Positions 11,778 to 22,666 are shown, numbered from the stretch's first letter. The stretch: 64,000 nt of DNA from Liquidambar formosana (GCA_039720395.1 CM077833.1:15065133-15129132); one strand, 5' to 3'. Notes: a model not told the origin generated them from the sequence alone. Numbers and translations are program-made.

Positions 11778-13376
11778 TTTTCTGTGGTCCGTCGTCTGTT
11801 TGACTGTTTGGCTGGACGGGAAGGTTCGAGAGGAGAGAGATCACTGGTGCTAAGTATTAGGATAAAATAATAACTAGATTATGACCCGTGCGTTGGCACG
11901 GGTGAGGTTTGTATTATATATATATCTATAGGGCCGTGTGTGTCGCTCACGGCGGCCATAATCATACAGGATATTTGAGATATCCTATACATGATCAAAA
12001 CTCTATATATATAATGCACATCCATGATGGTAAAAAACTGTGACTTAGAAATCATAAATCTTGAATTCGTGTCTTCGCTCATTCACTATCGAATGCATAA
12101 ACTTGAGGATGGTTTGTGCATCATGGGAATTAGTTGGGCCTAACGGTTTGAGATACGTCTCATTTGACAAAAAGTATATTTGCACAATTTTTTAAACATT
12201 TTTATAGTTTCCTAAGCAATTTAATATATTAATACATATTCCGGTGTGTCATGTTTTTTTTTTAATCATCATGGCCTAAGCAATTTAATATATTAATACA
12301 TATTCCGGTTTGTGCATCATGGGAATTCATTTTTTATTATAACTATTTATAATTTTGTACATTCAATTTTTTAGAAAGGAAATAAATAGACATAAAGAAA
12401 ACGAAGAAATATGGTATAGCCTACTAAGTTTGGATTGATCATTGTACAATATAGGTTTTTTGATTCTTCTACATAAAAACAAAGAGATATGTAATGTACA
12501 CCAAGCGTCAACCTACTTATACCGCGTGAAAAATAATAGTGAAAACCAAAAAAAAGAAAAGTTAGAGAATCTACCTTTTGGTGATCACTTTTCAATTTAA
12601 TACCAAACATGAAACATTAGTAGTCCTTTTGAAGCATGTATACAGTCAATGTGTAGCAAGTTGGTAGAGAATATTCTTTCTTTGGTATTAAGTTGGAAAT
12701 TGATCACTAAAACGTAATTTCTCCAAAAGCATTAAAAGTAACTTTCTTTTTGGGAAAATTACTTCATAGTGATTCTTTCCCAACTTAATACGAAAACAAG
12801 AAAACTAAAAGTTATTTTGACATAAGTGTACAGTTAATTTGTAGCAAGTTGACAGATATTATCCTTTTTTTGGTATTAGATTGGAAAGTGGTTACTCAAA
12901 AAGTAATTTTTACCTTTTTCTTTACTTGTTCATAGATTCAGCATGTGATTTGAAAAAAAATTAATTCATTAATTAATTAATTCATTCATAAATTGACACA
13001 TGGCATTAACAAGGAGGTATTCCTCCGTTATATATAGATTATATAGATAAGTAATAAGTAATTATATATGAGGAAAATGTTTCAACAGAAAAGATGTCCT
13101 GACATTGTGATACGTGTCTGAAAATAATAAGGTATGATACATCGTCAGGTGTCAGCTCATGAATGGGAGGTCCCAAATTCGAGTTTCTCATTTTTAGAGT
13201 TTGAATTTTTGTTCCCTCACTAATGAATAATGGACATATTCCATTATGTATGGTAGAGTCAATTTGAGTCCAAATGTGCATTTGGGATACTGTTTTGAGG
13301 GAAAAAAGAAAAAAAAAAAAAAAAGAAAAAAGAAAAAGAGGTAGGCTATTTGGAAGACATTTTCAAAAGGTTATTA
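11778..13376. other. Upstream region of oxidoreductase copy 1, with local repeats
   Basis: The 5' UTR and promoter of the minus-strand gene lie next to 11777. Further out, a ~35-bp segment (CCTAAGCAATTTAATATATT and following) is repeated at about 12,213 and 12,274. A longer AT-rich motif containing GTAGCAAGTTG and TTTGGTATTA recurs at about 12,650 and 12,840, with a partly inverted copy near 12,570-12,605. A palindrome-like CCCGTGCGTTGGCACGGG lies at 11,883-11,900. The arrangement suggests decayed DNA transposons; no gene is supported. Confidence 0.5.
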
Positions 13377-13648
13377 CTTCCTCCGTCCTATAAAAATGAA
13401 TCATTTTTGCTAATTTTTTTATCCTAAAATATTTATCTTCTTCGAAAGGTTAAATTATAAATTTTTTAAACTTTCATATACTACCCTTTATTATTTCAAT
13501 AATTACTTTCAACGCAAAACCCAATACCAGGTTGGAGAGGGTACATTTGGAAAGATTGAGTTTAAAAACGACACGTTAATGCAATGATTATTTTTTCTTA
13601 AATTGAGTGTTTTGTCAAACTTGACTTATTTTTGTAGGACGTATGAAG
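13377..13648. mobile_element. Stowaway-like (Tc1/mariner) MITE
   Basis: A 272-bp element with terminal inverted repeats CTTCCTCCGTCCTATAAAAA on the left and, reverse complemented, CTTCATACGTCCTACAAAAA on the right. A TA dinucleotide flanks it on each side (13375-13376, 13649-13650), the target duplication of Tc1/mariner elements. No ORF. Confidence 0.8.
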
Positions 13649-14261
13649 TATTAAAAAAACATTTGGAAGTAAGTTGATGTTTAGTAAACACACATTTGAT
13701 AGTCATTTTGTGTTAAAAATGTTGGAAAGTAAAGATAAATTTGATGTTTTTTTATTTAAAAAAATTATTTTTACTTGAGAGCTTTTTACCTTATTGCAAT
13801 CGGCATTTTGAAAAACTATCTTGGGTAGCTTTTGCCAATCTATCATTTATAAGAAATGTCTTTTTCTAATAGGTTTTTAAATAGCCAATCAAATACCCTT
13901 AATATATATATATAGATAATGACTTTTTTATCTCCAAAAATGCCTTTTACACCCTCTCAATCAATAGGTTAAATGCACCTCAAATCCAATTGGAATGAAC
14001 TAGTGATACTTTTCATTTGGCAAAATAAATAAATATATATAAGTACGTATGTGGGCATGCAATTAAATACTGTAATTACTCCCTCTATTCCAAAGGCAGA
14101 TCCAGAATTTTTTATAAATTTATTGACAAGCTAAACTTTAACTTCAAATCTACAAATACTTCATGATTATAATCTACAAAGCCACATTGGCACCACAAAT
14201 TGATCCATTATTTCACGCCACGCATTTTTTCTCTTTTTTTGGTTGGCAAAATTTTTTTATA
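13649..14261. other. AT-rich DNA between two Stowaway-like MITEs
   Basis: Non-coding. A partial Stowaway-like end (TACTCCCTCTATTCC) occurs near 14,077-14,091 without a partner. Nothing else is recognised. Confidence 0.5.
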
Positions 14262-14483
14262 CCCCTTCCGTCCTATAAAGATTGTCATCTTCGACAAAAC
14301 ACGTAGATTAAGAAGAGCCAGTATTACATTGACTTATCACCCATGAAATATTTTCTTTCCAAAAATACTCATCTCTTTCTTGGGGTTTAGTTTTTTGTTG
14401 AAAGTAATTCTTCCTAGGCTAGTGGAAGAAAATTCAAAAAAATTATGATTTGACTATTCAGAGTGGATGAACATTTTGAAACA

Positions 14484-14515
<32 letters not shown>

Positions 14516-14550
14516 GGCAAAAATGACATATCTTTGTGAGACGGAAAATG
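14262..14550. mobile_element. Stowaway-like MITE, second copy
   Basis: A 289-bp element. The left end reads CCCCTTCCGTCCTATAAAGA and the right end, reverse complemented, CATTTTCCGTCTCACAAAGA. TA lies on both sides (14260-14261, 14551-14552). A long A-run lies inside at about 14,486-14,512. It is more degenerate than the copy at 13377. Confidence 0.7.
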
Positions 14551-15690
14551 TATTATATAATCAAAGGGATACAACATACACCAAAGCTAAGAACCCTACA
14601 ATCCACTAAGACATCACGAGTAAGAAAGAAGCCTAAGCATTAGAACCAAAGTTGAGACAAAATCAAATCACCTAAAATGCAAACCCAAAAACCTTACCTA
14701 ACATCCAAATGGGAAGCATCAACTAAATTAATAGTAAAATATAATAAAAAAGATGACTTCACAATGAAAACTTTACAACAAACTAAGAGAGAAATCTGTT
14801 ATGATCCTAATGTTCTACATTGATTAAGTATGGGTTTAATTATGTGTATATTAGCTATTAGGTATCCTCCCATGCAAGTTGATTTCAAAAGTGAGTTATA
14901 CATAGGGTGCAACTCTTATGATTCCATAATAGAACATCATAATCCATATTGTGGGCATTTTCATAATCCTTCTCATGAGCCTAATCACAAGCAATTAACA
15001 AGCTTTCTCATGAGCCTAATAGAGTTGTGGTTTTCATTTGGGGGAATTACAGATATGTCCAGCTACGAATAAATAATTATAGTTCAATACAAATGATTAT
15101 AATTTTGTCACTAAAACAAAAAACAAAAAACAAAACAAAAAAAAAAAAAAAAAAAAGGTATTGTCGCTAACAAGTCAGGCTGTAAATAAGGTGGATGAAT
15201 TAAACGTGTTGCTTCAGCATCCTCAGCGATCTCACATTAAAAGTTGGGAATGCAAGCCACACGCAATATGGGTACGGTTTATGTTTGCTTCAAGATTCTT
15301 ATTTCATAATGCTCTAATGTTCTTTCTTTCTTTCTAATATATATATATATCTATATATATATATATTATATATATATATATATGACAAAGTTGAGAAACT
15401 AAAGAGAGCTCACGAAGCCTAACAGAGCTTCAGTATGACATTTAAGTGTCTACAACGACTTGAATGAATCCTACCCACATATAACAGATTTGGAATTTTA
15501 CGGAGTATTTTCCATAAGTCTCAAAACCATTTCCCGGAGTTAGAAGAAGAAGAAGAAGAAGAAGAAGAAGAAGAAAGAGAGAAAGAGGAGAAAATAAAAA
15601 AAAAAAAAAATCATACAATCCTCGTCATTAGAGCAAGAACATCATACAATTCTTGTAATTTGAGGGTTAGCCAAATGGAACCCACAGGTC
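14551..15690. other. Intergenic region with microsatellites
   Basis: Contains an A-run near 15,136-15,156, TA repeats at about 15,338-15,383 and a GAA repeat at about 15,542-15,575. A lone GGGGGAATTACAGA end at 15,041 matches the small foldback family of the GST intron. The 80-codon ORF at 14,830 has no recognisable domain. Confidence 0.5.
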
Positions 15691-16004
15691 GGTTCTGAGT
15701 TTTTTGGGGCCCTAAGTGAACTCTTAAAATAAGGCCTCTATATATATTCATACGCACAATAAAATTTATATCCAATAATTTTTTTTCCCTAATACATATA
15801 AAATTTGCCTAAATATATGAATACTAAAATTTGCTTATATAAATTAAGATAAAAAATAAATCTTTATAAGAACTATAAATAAATAAAATCTGATCTTCTT
15901 CTTTTATAATTTAGAAAAAATCACATACACAAGAAGAAGAAAAAAAAACAAAATTAATTTAAAGCTTTTATACCAAAAAGAAATGAACCAATTATAGCAA
16001 AGTA

Positions 16005-16138
16005 TTACTTAAATATTACTCTTCTCGCGTTTTTAATTGCAAAATTACTTATTAAGTTAGCATAATCAAGATTTTTTATGATATCATGTTCAATGGATAA
16101 TATAACTGATCCGGTCAATCTTTCCTGTGACATAGTGG
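16005..16138 (-). pseudogene. hAT transposase remnant, C-terminal end
   Basis: Read on the minus strand from 16133, this gives the last 42 codons of a hAT-family transposase of the dimerisation-domain type (Met-Ser-Gln-Glu-Arg-Leu start, then LSIEHD, stop at 16005-16007). It continues in frame from the segment at 26166-26402 across the copia insertion, sharing the 5-bp target duplication. GGCCC- and GGGGCCT-rich sequence at about 15,698-15,712 and 26,955-26,990 may mark the outer parts of the same element. It was already decayed before the copia insertion, as substitutions at normally conserved positions show. Confidence 0.75.
16134..16138. repeat. Target-site duplication AGTGG (left)
   Basis: The five bases AGTGG directly precede the 5' LTR and are repeated exactly after the 3' LTR at 26166-26170. 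This fixes both element boundaries. Confidence 0.95.
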
Positions 16139-16519
16139 TGTTGGCCTAAATGGCTTAATCCCCGAGGTTTTGATGATAACAATACATAAGAAGATGTTTA
16201 AAGGACTAATGAGCATTTAAGTGATGAATCTAGACAGGTATCAAAGCCGCTAAATGGTTCAAAGCAGCAAGGATCAAAATGCACAAACAAGCAAAGCATA
16301 GATGATAAGAAAGCAACGCAATGGATCCATCAATTGTTCAAGAGCAATCAAGATTTATCAAGTCAATTTGTGACAACGCTAGGAAAATCTTGTAAGATTG
16401 CTTTCAATCCTTGCTCACCAGTTGGAAGGGCTTAAAACATTACAAATTCAATGACCTTAAAGACTTAAAAATGACGAACTGTTCAAAAGGAAAGAAAGTT
16501 GTATTTTGTCTGAAATCAG

Positions 16520-16925
16520 GGATTTTCAGACGGCTGAAACATTGTTTCAGCCGGCTGAAAATGAGGTTTCAGCAGGCTGAACCTCTTTCAGCAGGCTGAA
16601 AAAGTGAACTCATAAAGAACACTCTCTCTGTATTTTTCAGACGGCTCTTTGAGCCGGCTGAAATTAGGTTTGAGCCGGCTGAAAGCATGATCAGACGGCT
16701 GAAGGAGCAGGCTTGTTCATATGCTAAATGTTAATCCCTCTATATTTACAGCAGCCTTAATCAGACGGCTGAAATGAAAATTCAGACGGCTGAAATTCAT
16801 GTTTAAGACGGCTGAGAAATATGAACTTGTGTTCCTCTTTTACACCCTCTCTGGAATATTCAGTAGCCTCACTCAGACGGCTGAAAAGGATGTTTCAGAC
16901 GGCTGAAAGATTTTTCAGCCGGCTG
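16520..16925. promoter_or_regulatory. U3 array of CAGCCGGCTG-like palindromes
   Basis: About 14 spaced copies of CAGCCGGCTG, CAGACGGCTG, CAGCAGGCTG or GAGCCGGCTG lie upstream of the LTR TATA box. CAGCCGGCTG is its own reverse complement, as expected of a site bound by a symmetric protein dimer. Copy number differs between the two LTRs (two extra copies at 25,100-25,190), so the array expands and contracts. Confidence 0.7.
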
Positions 16926-17044
16926 AAAACCTCGGGAAAATTATAACGGCTAGTTTTTTAACGGATATTTGAAGCATTTATTGCCCACCAAACTTCTTTT
17001 CCCGGCATTTATTGTTCCAGAACGGCTAGTATGGACCCCTTGAG

Positions 17045-17051
17045 TATAAAT
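17045..17051 (+). promoter_or_regulatory. TATA box of the 5' LTR
   Basis: TATAAAT in the context GAGTATAAATACAAGG, repeated at 25632-25638 in the 3' LTR. It lies downstream of the palindrome array and about 590 bases upstream of gag, a suitable place for the U3/R boundary. Confidence 0.75.
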
Positions 17052-17580
17052 ACAAGGCTTGAGCTCATTTATGAGTATTCATTGAGCAAAAACAAGAAAA
17101 TCAATTACAAGCCCTAATTCCTCTTGTGAGCATTCATTGAAATCAATCAATAGCTGAAGTGTGCTTTCATTTTGCTGTGTATTTACTCTTTGAGAGAGTC
17201 TTCTTTGTACACAAAATCATCTCCAAATACTTTGTATCAAAAGGGTTGTGAATACCTTTCTTTGTAAGCACTTGAGAAGAGTGCATTTGGCTAAGTGTTG
17301 GTGAAGAACACTCAAGTTGTAAAGGTTTGCTGCTCCACCTTGAAGGAGAGTGATAGTGGATTGGTGAATCCTCAAGCGCGCTCTTGAGGCGAGGACGTAG
17401 GCGGGAGGCCGAACCTTGTTATATCGTTTGCATTCTTCTTCCCTTAATCTCTTTATTATTGCATTGTCTTACATTTATTTTAGCTTGCAATAATCAGATT
17501 TTTTATTGTTATAATTTCCTTTTAATTGGCCTATAACCCTATTCACCCCCCCTCTAGGGTTATTCACTTGGGACAACAAT

Positions 17581-17594
17581 TGGTATCAGAGCCC
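17581..17594 (+). other. Primer binding site (initiator tRNA-Met type)
   Basis: TGGTATCAGAGCCC starts two bases after the 5' LTR. It matches the sequence complementary to the 3' end of initiator tRNA-Met used by most plant copia elements for minus-strand priming. Confidence 0.95.
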
Positions 17595-17634
17595 AACCTC
17601 TAGCATTTGACATATTTGTCTTGCGAGGAACGAT

Positions 17635-19365
17635 ATGGCCAACTATAGTGGTAACGGATTCTCCGAAGGACAATCGTCCAATAGACCACCACTTTTCAAT
17701 GGAGATGCATCTCTCTACAATTTTTGGAAAATTAGAATGCAAATCTTTATTCAATCCACTAGCTATGAGCTGTGGAATATTACTTCTAAGGGTCCTTTAA
17801 TCCCTACTAAAGTGGTAGATGGAGTTACACTTCCTAAAGTACCACAAGAATACACCACAGCTGATCACAAGTCCCTAGAACTTAATTCCAAAGCCATTGG
17901 GCTGTTATATTGTGCTCTAACTAATGATGAGTTTAGCAAAATCTCTAGGTGCACTAGTGCCAAAGAGATATGGGACACATTGGAGGTTACTTATGAAGGA
18001 ACATCTCAAGTAAAAGAAGCTAAAATTAACATGCTTGTTTGTGAATATGAAATGTTCAAAATGAAAAAGGATGAATCTATTAGAGATATGTTTGCTAGAT
18101 TTAATGCTATTATCAATCCCTTGAGTTCTCTTGGAAAAACTTACACTAACTCCGAATTGGTGAGAAAAATTCTTAGGAGCTTGCCTAAGCAATGGGACGT
18201 CCTCACCACAACTCTACTTCAATCAAAGGAGCTATCATCAATGACCTTGAGTGATCTTGATGGCAACTTAGTCACACAAGAACTCGCATTCAAAGCTCGT
18301 GAAATTGATGAAGGAAAGACTTCCAAGAGTATGGCTCTCAAAGCCTCACAAGATGAAGAAGAAACACCAAGTGAAGAATGTGAAAATGAGGAAGATGAAG
18401 ACATTGCTTTCATTTCTCACAAGCTCAAAAGGTTCTTTTCTAGAAGAAATCAAGGAAGGAGATTCAACAAGGGAGACTCCTCCAAAAGAATTCCAAATAA
18501 AGGAGAGATTTCAAATAGAGAACCTCAAGTGTGTTTTGAATGTAAGAAGCCCGGGCATATCAAGATAAATTGCCCCCAACTCAACAACAACTACAACAAG
18601 ACGAGCCACAACAACAACAACTTCAAGGACAATAGAAAATTCAAGAAGAAGGCTTTCACCGTCACTTGGGATGATGAAGCAAATAGTGATGAAGAAGATG
18701 AGGAGGCTTCATGCGATCAAGAAGTTGCAAACTTTTGTCTCATGGCAAACGAAGATGAGGTAATCGAACCTAACTCTATTGATTATCCTATAGAAGAACC
18801 TCCTACTTATGAAGAACTACAAGATGCTCTTGAAGATACTTTTCTTGAATTAAAAAGATTTTCTCACAAAAATAATGACTTGAAAAAGAATATCTCATCT
18901 CTTCAAGAAGAATTAATTACTTTGAAAAATGAGAACTTAGAGTTAAAAAGAAAGATAGACTCACCCCCTACCATCTCTCAATCTAATCTTGAAAGTGAAA
19001 ACACTTCATTGAAAGAAAAGATTGAAGACTTGACTAATACCTTGGCCAAGTTTACCAATGGAAGGGATAACTTGGATAAGATATTAACTAGTCAAAGATG
19101 GTGCTTTGACAAGGCCGGAATTGGTTATCAAGAAAATGTTAAACAAAAATCCTACATTAACTTCTTCCCTAAACCCAAGGTTCCTAGCACACCTAAAATC
19201 TCATGTACTTATTGTAATAAGGAAGGACACAATGCTTATACTTGTAACATGAGAAGAAGACCAAAAAGATTCACCAAGAAGGTGTGGGTGATTAAGGGAA
19301 CCTCACCTCCTATGGCTAACCCCTATGGACCCAAGAAAGTATGGGTACCAAAGAAAGCTACTTGA
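17635..19365 (+). CDS. gag: Copia gag polyprotein (ORF1)
   Basis: 576 residues starting at the first ATG after the primer site. The N-terminal half (about residues 18-230) is the copia capsid region, recognised by PPLFNGD, then FWKIRM and IWDTLE. A CCHC zinc knuckle is at residues 300-313 (CFECKKPGHIKINC) and a second at 524-537 (CTYCNKEGHNAYTC). An acidic stretch and a predicted coiled coil (about 400-490) lie between them. The product packages element RNA in virus-like particles. The ORF ends with TGA at 19363; the pol frame carries TAG at 19373, so no single frame stays open across the junction. The host's route to pol expression is therefore unclear. Confidence 0.93.
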   Translation: MANYSGNGFSEGQSSNRPPLFNGDASLYNFWKIRMQIFIQSTSYELWNITSKGPLIPTKVVDGVTLPKVPQEYTTADHKSLELNSKAIGLLYCALTNDEFSKISRCTSAKEIWDTLEVTYEGTSQVKEAKINMLVCEYEMFKMKKDESIRDMFARFNAIINPLSSLGKTYTNSELVRKILRSLPKQWDVLTTTLLQSKELSSMTLSDLDGNLVTQELAFKAREIDEGKTSKSMALKASQDEEETPSEECENEEDEDIAFISHKLKRFFSRRNQGRRFNKGDSSKRIPNKGEISNREPQVCFECKKPGHIKINCPQLNNNYNKTSHNNNNFKDNRKFKKKAFTVTWDDEANSDEEDEEASCDQEVANFCLMANEDEVIEPNSIDYPIEEPPTYEELQDALEDTFLELKRFSHKNNDLKKNISSLQEELITLKNENLELKRKIDSPPTISQSNLESENTSLKEKIEDLTNTLAKFTNGRDNLDKILTSQRWCFDKAGIGYQENVKQKSYINFFPKPKVPSTPKISCTYCNKEGHNAYTCNMRRRPKRFTKKVWVIKGTSPPMANPYGPKKVWVPKKAT

Positions 19366-19381
19366 ACTTCTGTAGGTATGC

Positions 19382-22300
19382 TTGAAGTCCTCAAGCAATG
19401 AGAAATGGTTTCTTGATAGCGGTTGCTCAAGGCATATGACGGGTGATAGATCAAAGTTCGTCTCTTTGAAGCCCAAGGATGGCGGCTTCGTGACATTTGG
19501 AGACAATGCCAAGGGTAAGATAATTGGCATTGGAAAGGTTGGTAAGAATTCCTCACTTTGTGTTGAAAATGTTTTGTTAGTTGATGGCTTAAAGCATAAT
19601 CTCCTTAGCATTAGTCAACTATGTGATAAAGGCTATAGAGTTACTTTTAAATCAAATAAATGCATAATTGAGGATGATGGTAAGACCCTATTCGTTGCAT
19701 ATAGGATTGGTAACATCTATGCTATAGAGTTTGAAGAAATCGCATTACAAAATGTACATTACTTCTCCGCTTTAAATGAAAATCATTGGTTATGGCATAG
19801 AAGGCTTGGACATGCTAGCATGGATTTGATTTCAAAACTTTCTAGGCATGAACTAGTTAGAGGATTACCAAAAGCAAAGTTTTCAAAAGATGGTGTTTGT
19901 AGTGCATGCCAATTTGGAAAACAAACCAAGTCTTCTTTTAAAACAAAATCTCATATTTCAACTACTAGACCTTTGCAACTCATTCATATGGACTTATTTG
20001 GACCCATTGCTATTGCAAGTCTTGGAGGGAAGCATTATGCATTTGTGATTGTTGATGACTACTCTAGATATACATGGGTGTTCTTCCTTGCACATAAAGA
20101 TGAGACTCATGCTACATTTATTGCATATTGTAGAAGAGTCCAAAATGAGAAAGGCTATACCATTACACATGTTAGGAGTGATAGGGGGAGCGAATTTGTC
20201 AATAAAGATATTGAACAATATTGTAACGAAAATGGTTTTGATCATAATTTCTCCGCTCCTAGAACTCCTCAACAAAATGGTGTGGTTGAAAGAAAGAATA
20301 GAACTCTTGAAGAAATGTCTAGAACCATGCTTAATGAACATTCCTTGCCTCAATACCTTTGGGCCGAAGTCGTTAACACCGCATGCTATGTTATGAATCG
20401 AGTACTATTAAGATCTAAACTTAGTAAAACTCCCTATGAATTATGGAATGATAAGAAGCCTAATATAGGTTACTTTAGAGTTTTTGGTTGTAAATGCTTT
20501 ATATTAAATGATAGAGATAAACTTTCTAAATTTGACTCTAAATCCGATGAAGGTGTGTTTCTTGGTTATTCTATGAAGAGCAAAGCATATAGGGTGTTTA
20601 ATAAGAGAACTTTAACCGTTCAAGAATCAATGCATGTTGTATTTGATGAAACTAACCCACTTGCTCCCAAGAGAAATGTGGATGATGATGATGATATAGG
20701 TACAAGCTTGCAAGAACAAGTTGAGAACTTGAATCTTAATGACAAGCAAGACCCACAAGGCAAAGACAAAGAGAAGGAAGAAGATGAAGTCATTGAAATC
20801 AAGAAACCGGAAGAAGAAGTAGAAATTGAAGACACTCCACTTCATCCGGATGTCACCAAGACTTGGAAATTTGTGAGGAATCATCCTAAGGATCAAATCC
20901 TAGGTGAACCCTCACGTGGGGTAAGAACTCGTTCTTCCATGAGAAATATATGTGATCATCTTGCATTTTTATCTCAAATTGAACCTAAGAACATAAATGA
21001 AGCCGAAAGTGATGAATCTTGGATACTAGCTATGCAAGAAGAGCTTAACCAATTTGAAAGGAACAAGGTTTGGACCTTAGTTCCTAGACCACTTGACCAT
21101 GGTGTAATAGGCACCAAGTGGGTATATAGAAACAAGAAGGATGAATCGGGCACCATTGTAAGAAACAAGGCACGTCTAGTTGCCCAAGGTTTCAATCAAC
21201 AAGAAGGCATTGATTATGATGAAACATATGCACCGGTTGCTAGACTTGAAGCCATTAGGATGTTACTTGCATTTGCATGTCATAAAGATTTCAAATTATT
21301 TCAAATGGATGTCAAGAGTGCTTTTCTAAATGGTTTTATTGAAGAGGAAGTTTATGTTGAACAACCTCCCGGTTTTGAAAGTCATGAATTTCCAAACCAC
21401 GTATTCAAATTATCAAAAGCCTTATATGGATTGAAACAAGCTCCTAGAGCTTGGTATGAAAGACTTAGTGGTTTTCTAATCAAAAATGGTTTTAAACGGG
21501 GAAAACTTGACACCACACTTTTTATTAAAACCATTGATAAGGACATGCTTATTATTCAAATATATGTTGATGACATTATCTTTGGTTCTACTAATGTAAG
21601 TTTATGTGAGGATTTTGCTAAAGTCATGCAAGAAGAATTTGAAATGAGCATGATGGGCGAACTCAACTTCTTCCTTGGATTACAAATCAAGCAAACAAAG
21701 GAAGGAACCTTCTTAAATCAATCCAAATATGTCAAAGATTTAATCAAGAAGTATGGATTGGAAGATGGAAGGAATTTCGCCACACCAATGAGCACCTCCA
21801 TCAAACTTGAAAAAGATGAGAAAGGTAAATGCGTTGATCAAAAGAAATACCGAGGTATGATTGGTAGTTTACTTTATCTCACCGCTAGTAGACCGGATAT
21901 TATGTATAGTGTATGTTTGTGTGCTAGATATCAATCATGTCCTAAAGAATCTCACATGTTTGCCGTTAAACGCATATTTAAATATCTTAGTGGCACTATA
22001 AATCTTGGCATATGGTATCCTAAATTCACATCATTTGACATGCTTAGTTACTCCGATGCGGACTTTGCCGGATGCAAAGATGGTCGCAAAAGCACAAGTG
22101 GGACGTGTCACTTTCTTGGACACTCCCTAGTTTCTTGGTTTAGCAAGAAACAAACCTCGGTTGCTCTTTCTACAGCCGAGGCCGAGTATTTGGCGGCCGG
22201 AAGTTGTTGTGCACAAGTATTGTACATGAAACAACAACTTGAGGACTTTGGACTTCATTATGATCATATTCCCATAAAATGTGATAATACAAGTGCAATT

Positions 22301-22513
22301 AATCTTACTAAGAATCCTATTCAGCACTCACGAACCAAACATATTGAAATAAGACATCACTTTATAAGAGATCATATTCAAAAAGGAGATGTTGAAATTG
22401 AATTTGTCGGTACCGAACATCAATTGGCGGATATTTTTACAAAACCACTTCAAGAGGATAGGTTTAATTTCATTAAACGTGAACTTGGGATGTGTTTAAG
22501 TGATGAAATTTGA
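19382..22513 (+). CDS. pol: Copia pol polyprotein: protease, integrase, RT, RNase H (ORF2)
   Basis: An open frame of 1043 residues beginning just after an in-frame TAG (19373-19375); the first codon shown is TTG, so this is probably not an independent start. The protease motif Asp-Ser-Gly is at 12-14. The integrase zinc region starts near His139, and the catalytic triad is Asp204, Asp267, Glu303 with the canonical 35-residue spacing. The RT YVDD motif is at 728-731 and RNase H Asp892 lies in SDADFAGC. Domain order PR-INT-RT-RH defines Ty1/copia. No internal stop or frameshift is visible, so the enzyme part looks functional. It lies in the +1 frame relative to gag. Confidence 0.93.
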   Translation: MKSSSNEKWFLDSGCSRHMTGDRSKFVSLKPKDGGFVTFGDNAKGKIIGIGKVGKNSSLCVENVLLVDGLKHNLLSISQLCDKGYRVTFKSNKCIIEDDGKTLFVAYRIGNIYAIEFEEIALQNVHYFSALNENHWLWHRRLGHASMDLISKLSRHELVRGLPKAKFSKDGVCSACQFGKQTKSSFKTKSHISTTRPLQLIHMDLFGPIAIASLGGKHYAFVIVDDYSRYTWVFFLAHKDETHATFIAYCRRVQNEKGYTITHVRSDRGSEFVNKDIEQYCNENGFDHNFSAPRTPQQNGVVERKNRTLEEMSRTMLNEHSLPQYLWAEVVNTACYVMNRVLLRSKLSKTPYELWNDKKPNIGYFRVFGCKCFILNDRDKLSKFDSKSDEGVFLGYSMKSKAYRVFNKRTLTVQESMHVVFDETNPLAPKRNVDDDDDIGTSLQEQVENLNLNDKQDPQGKDKEKEEDEVIEIKKPEEEVEIEDTPLHPDVTKTWKFVRNHPKDQILGEPSRGVRTRSSMRNICDHLAFLSQIEPKNINEAESDESWILAMQEELNQFERNKVWTLVPRPLDHGVIGTKWVYRNKKDESGTIVRNKARLVAQGFNQQEGIDYDETYAPVARLEAIRMLLAFACHKDFKLFQMDVKSAFLNGFIEEEVYVEQPPGFESHEFPNHVFKLSKALYGLKQAPRAWYERLSGFLIKNGFKRGKLDTTLFIKTIDKDMLIIQIYVDDIIFGSTNVSLCEDFAKVMQEEFEMSMMGELNFFLGLQIKQTKEGTFLNQSKYVKDLIKKYGLEDGRNFATPMSTSIKLEKDEKGKCVDQKKYRGMIGSLLYLTASRPDIMYSVCLCARYQSCPKESHMFAVKRIFKYLSGTINLGIWYPKFTSFDMLSYSDADFAGCKDGRKSTSGTCHFLGHSLVSWFSKKQTSVALSTAEAEYLAAGSCCAQVLYMKQQLEDFGLHYDHIPIKCDNTSAINLTKNPIQHSRTKHIEIRHHFIRDHIQKGDVEIEFVGTEHQLADIFTKPLQEDRFNFIKRELGMCLSDEI

Positions 22514-22576
22514 TAACATGTTCATTATAATGATTTTCTGCACCCAAAATTTTTTTATTTTTCTGTCTGATATTTT

Positions 22577-22666
22577 CAGACGGCTGAAGGAACTTTCAGC
22601 CGGCTGAAAATTCTTTCAGACGGCTGATAGAATCTTCAGCCGGCTAAAAATATCGGGGTATATATA
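22577..22666 (+). promoter_or_regulatory. Internal palindrome cluster and TATA box before ORF3
   Basis: Four copies of the U3 decamer family (CAGACGGCTG, CAGCCGGCTG, CAGACGGCTG, CAGCCGGCTA) are followed by TCGGGG and TATATATA at 22659-22666. In U3 the last decamer is likewise followed by TCGGG and an A/T-rich TATAA stretch, so this looks like a re-used piece of the LTR promoter. The ORF3 start codon is 120 bases downstream. Separate transcription of ORF3 from here is an inference. Confidence 0.55.

Larger units (their letters stand above)
16139..17578 (+). repeat. 5' LTR of the SIRE-type copia element
   Basis: Starts TGTTGG and ends GGACAACA. The U3 part (16,520-16,925) holds about 14 copies of a decamer of the form CAGMMGGCTG, several embedded in the perfect palindrome TTTCAGCCGGCTGAAA. 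The TATA box TATAAAT is at 17045-17051. The ORF at 16411-16599 lies upstream of the TATA box and is unlikely to be real. Confidence 0.95.

Noticed and set aside
16411..16599. 62-codon ORF in the copia LTR (also at 24957-25166)
   Set aside because: It lies upstream of the LTR TATA box, so it would not be in the transcript, and it is built from the palindrome repeats.
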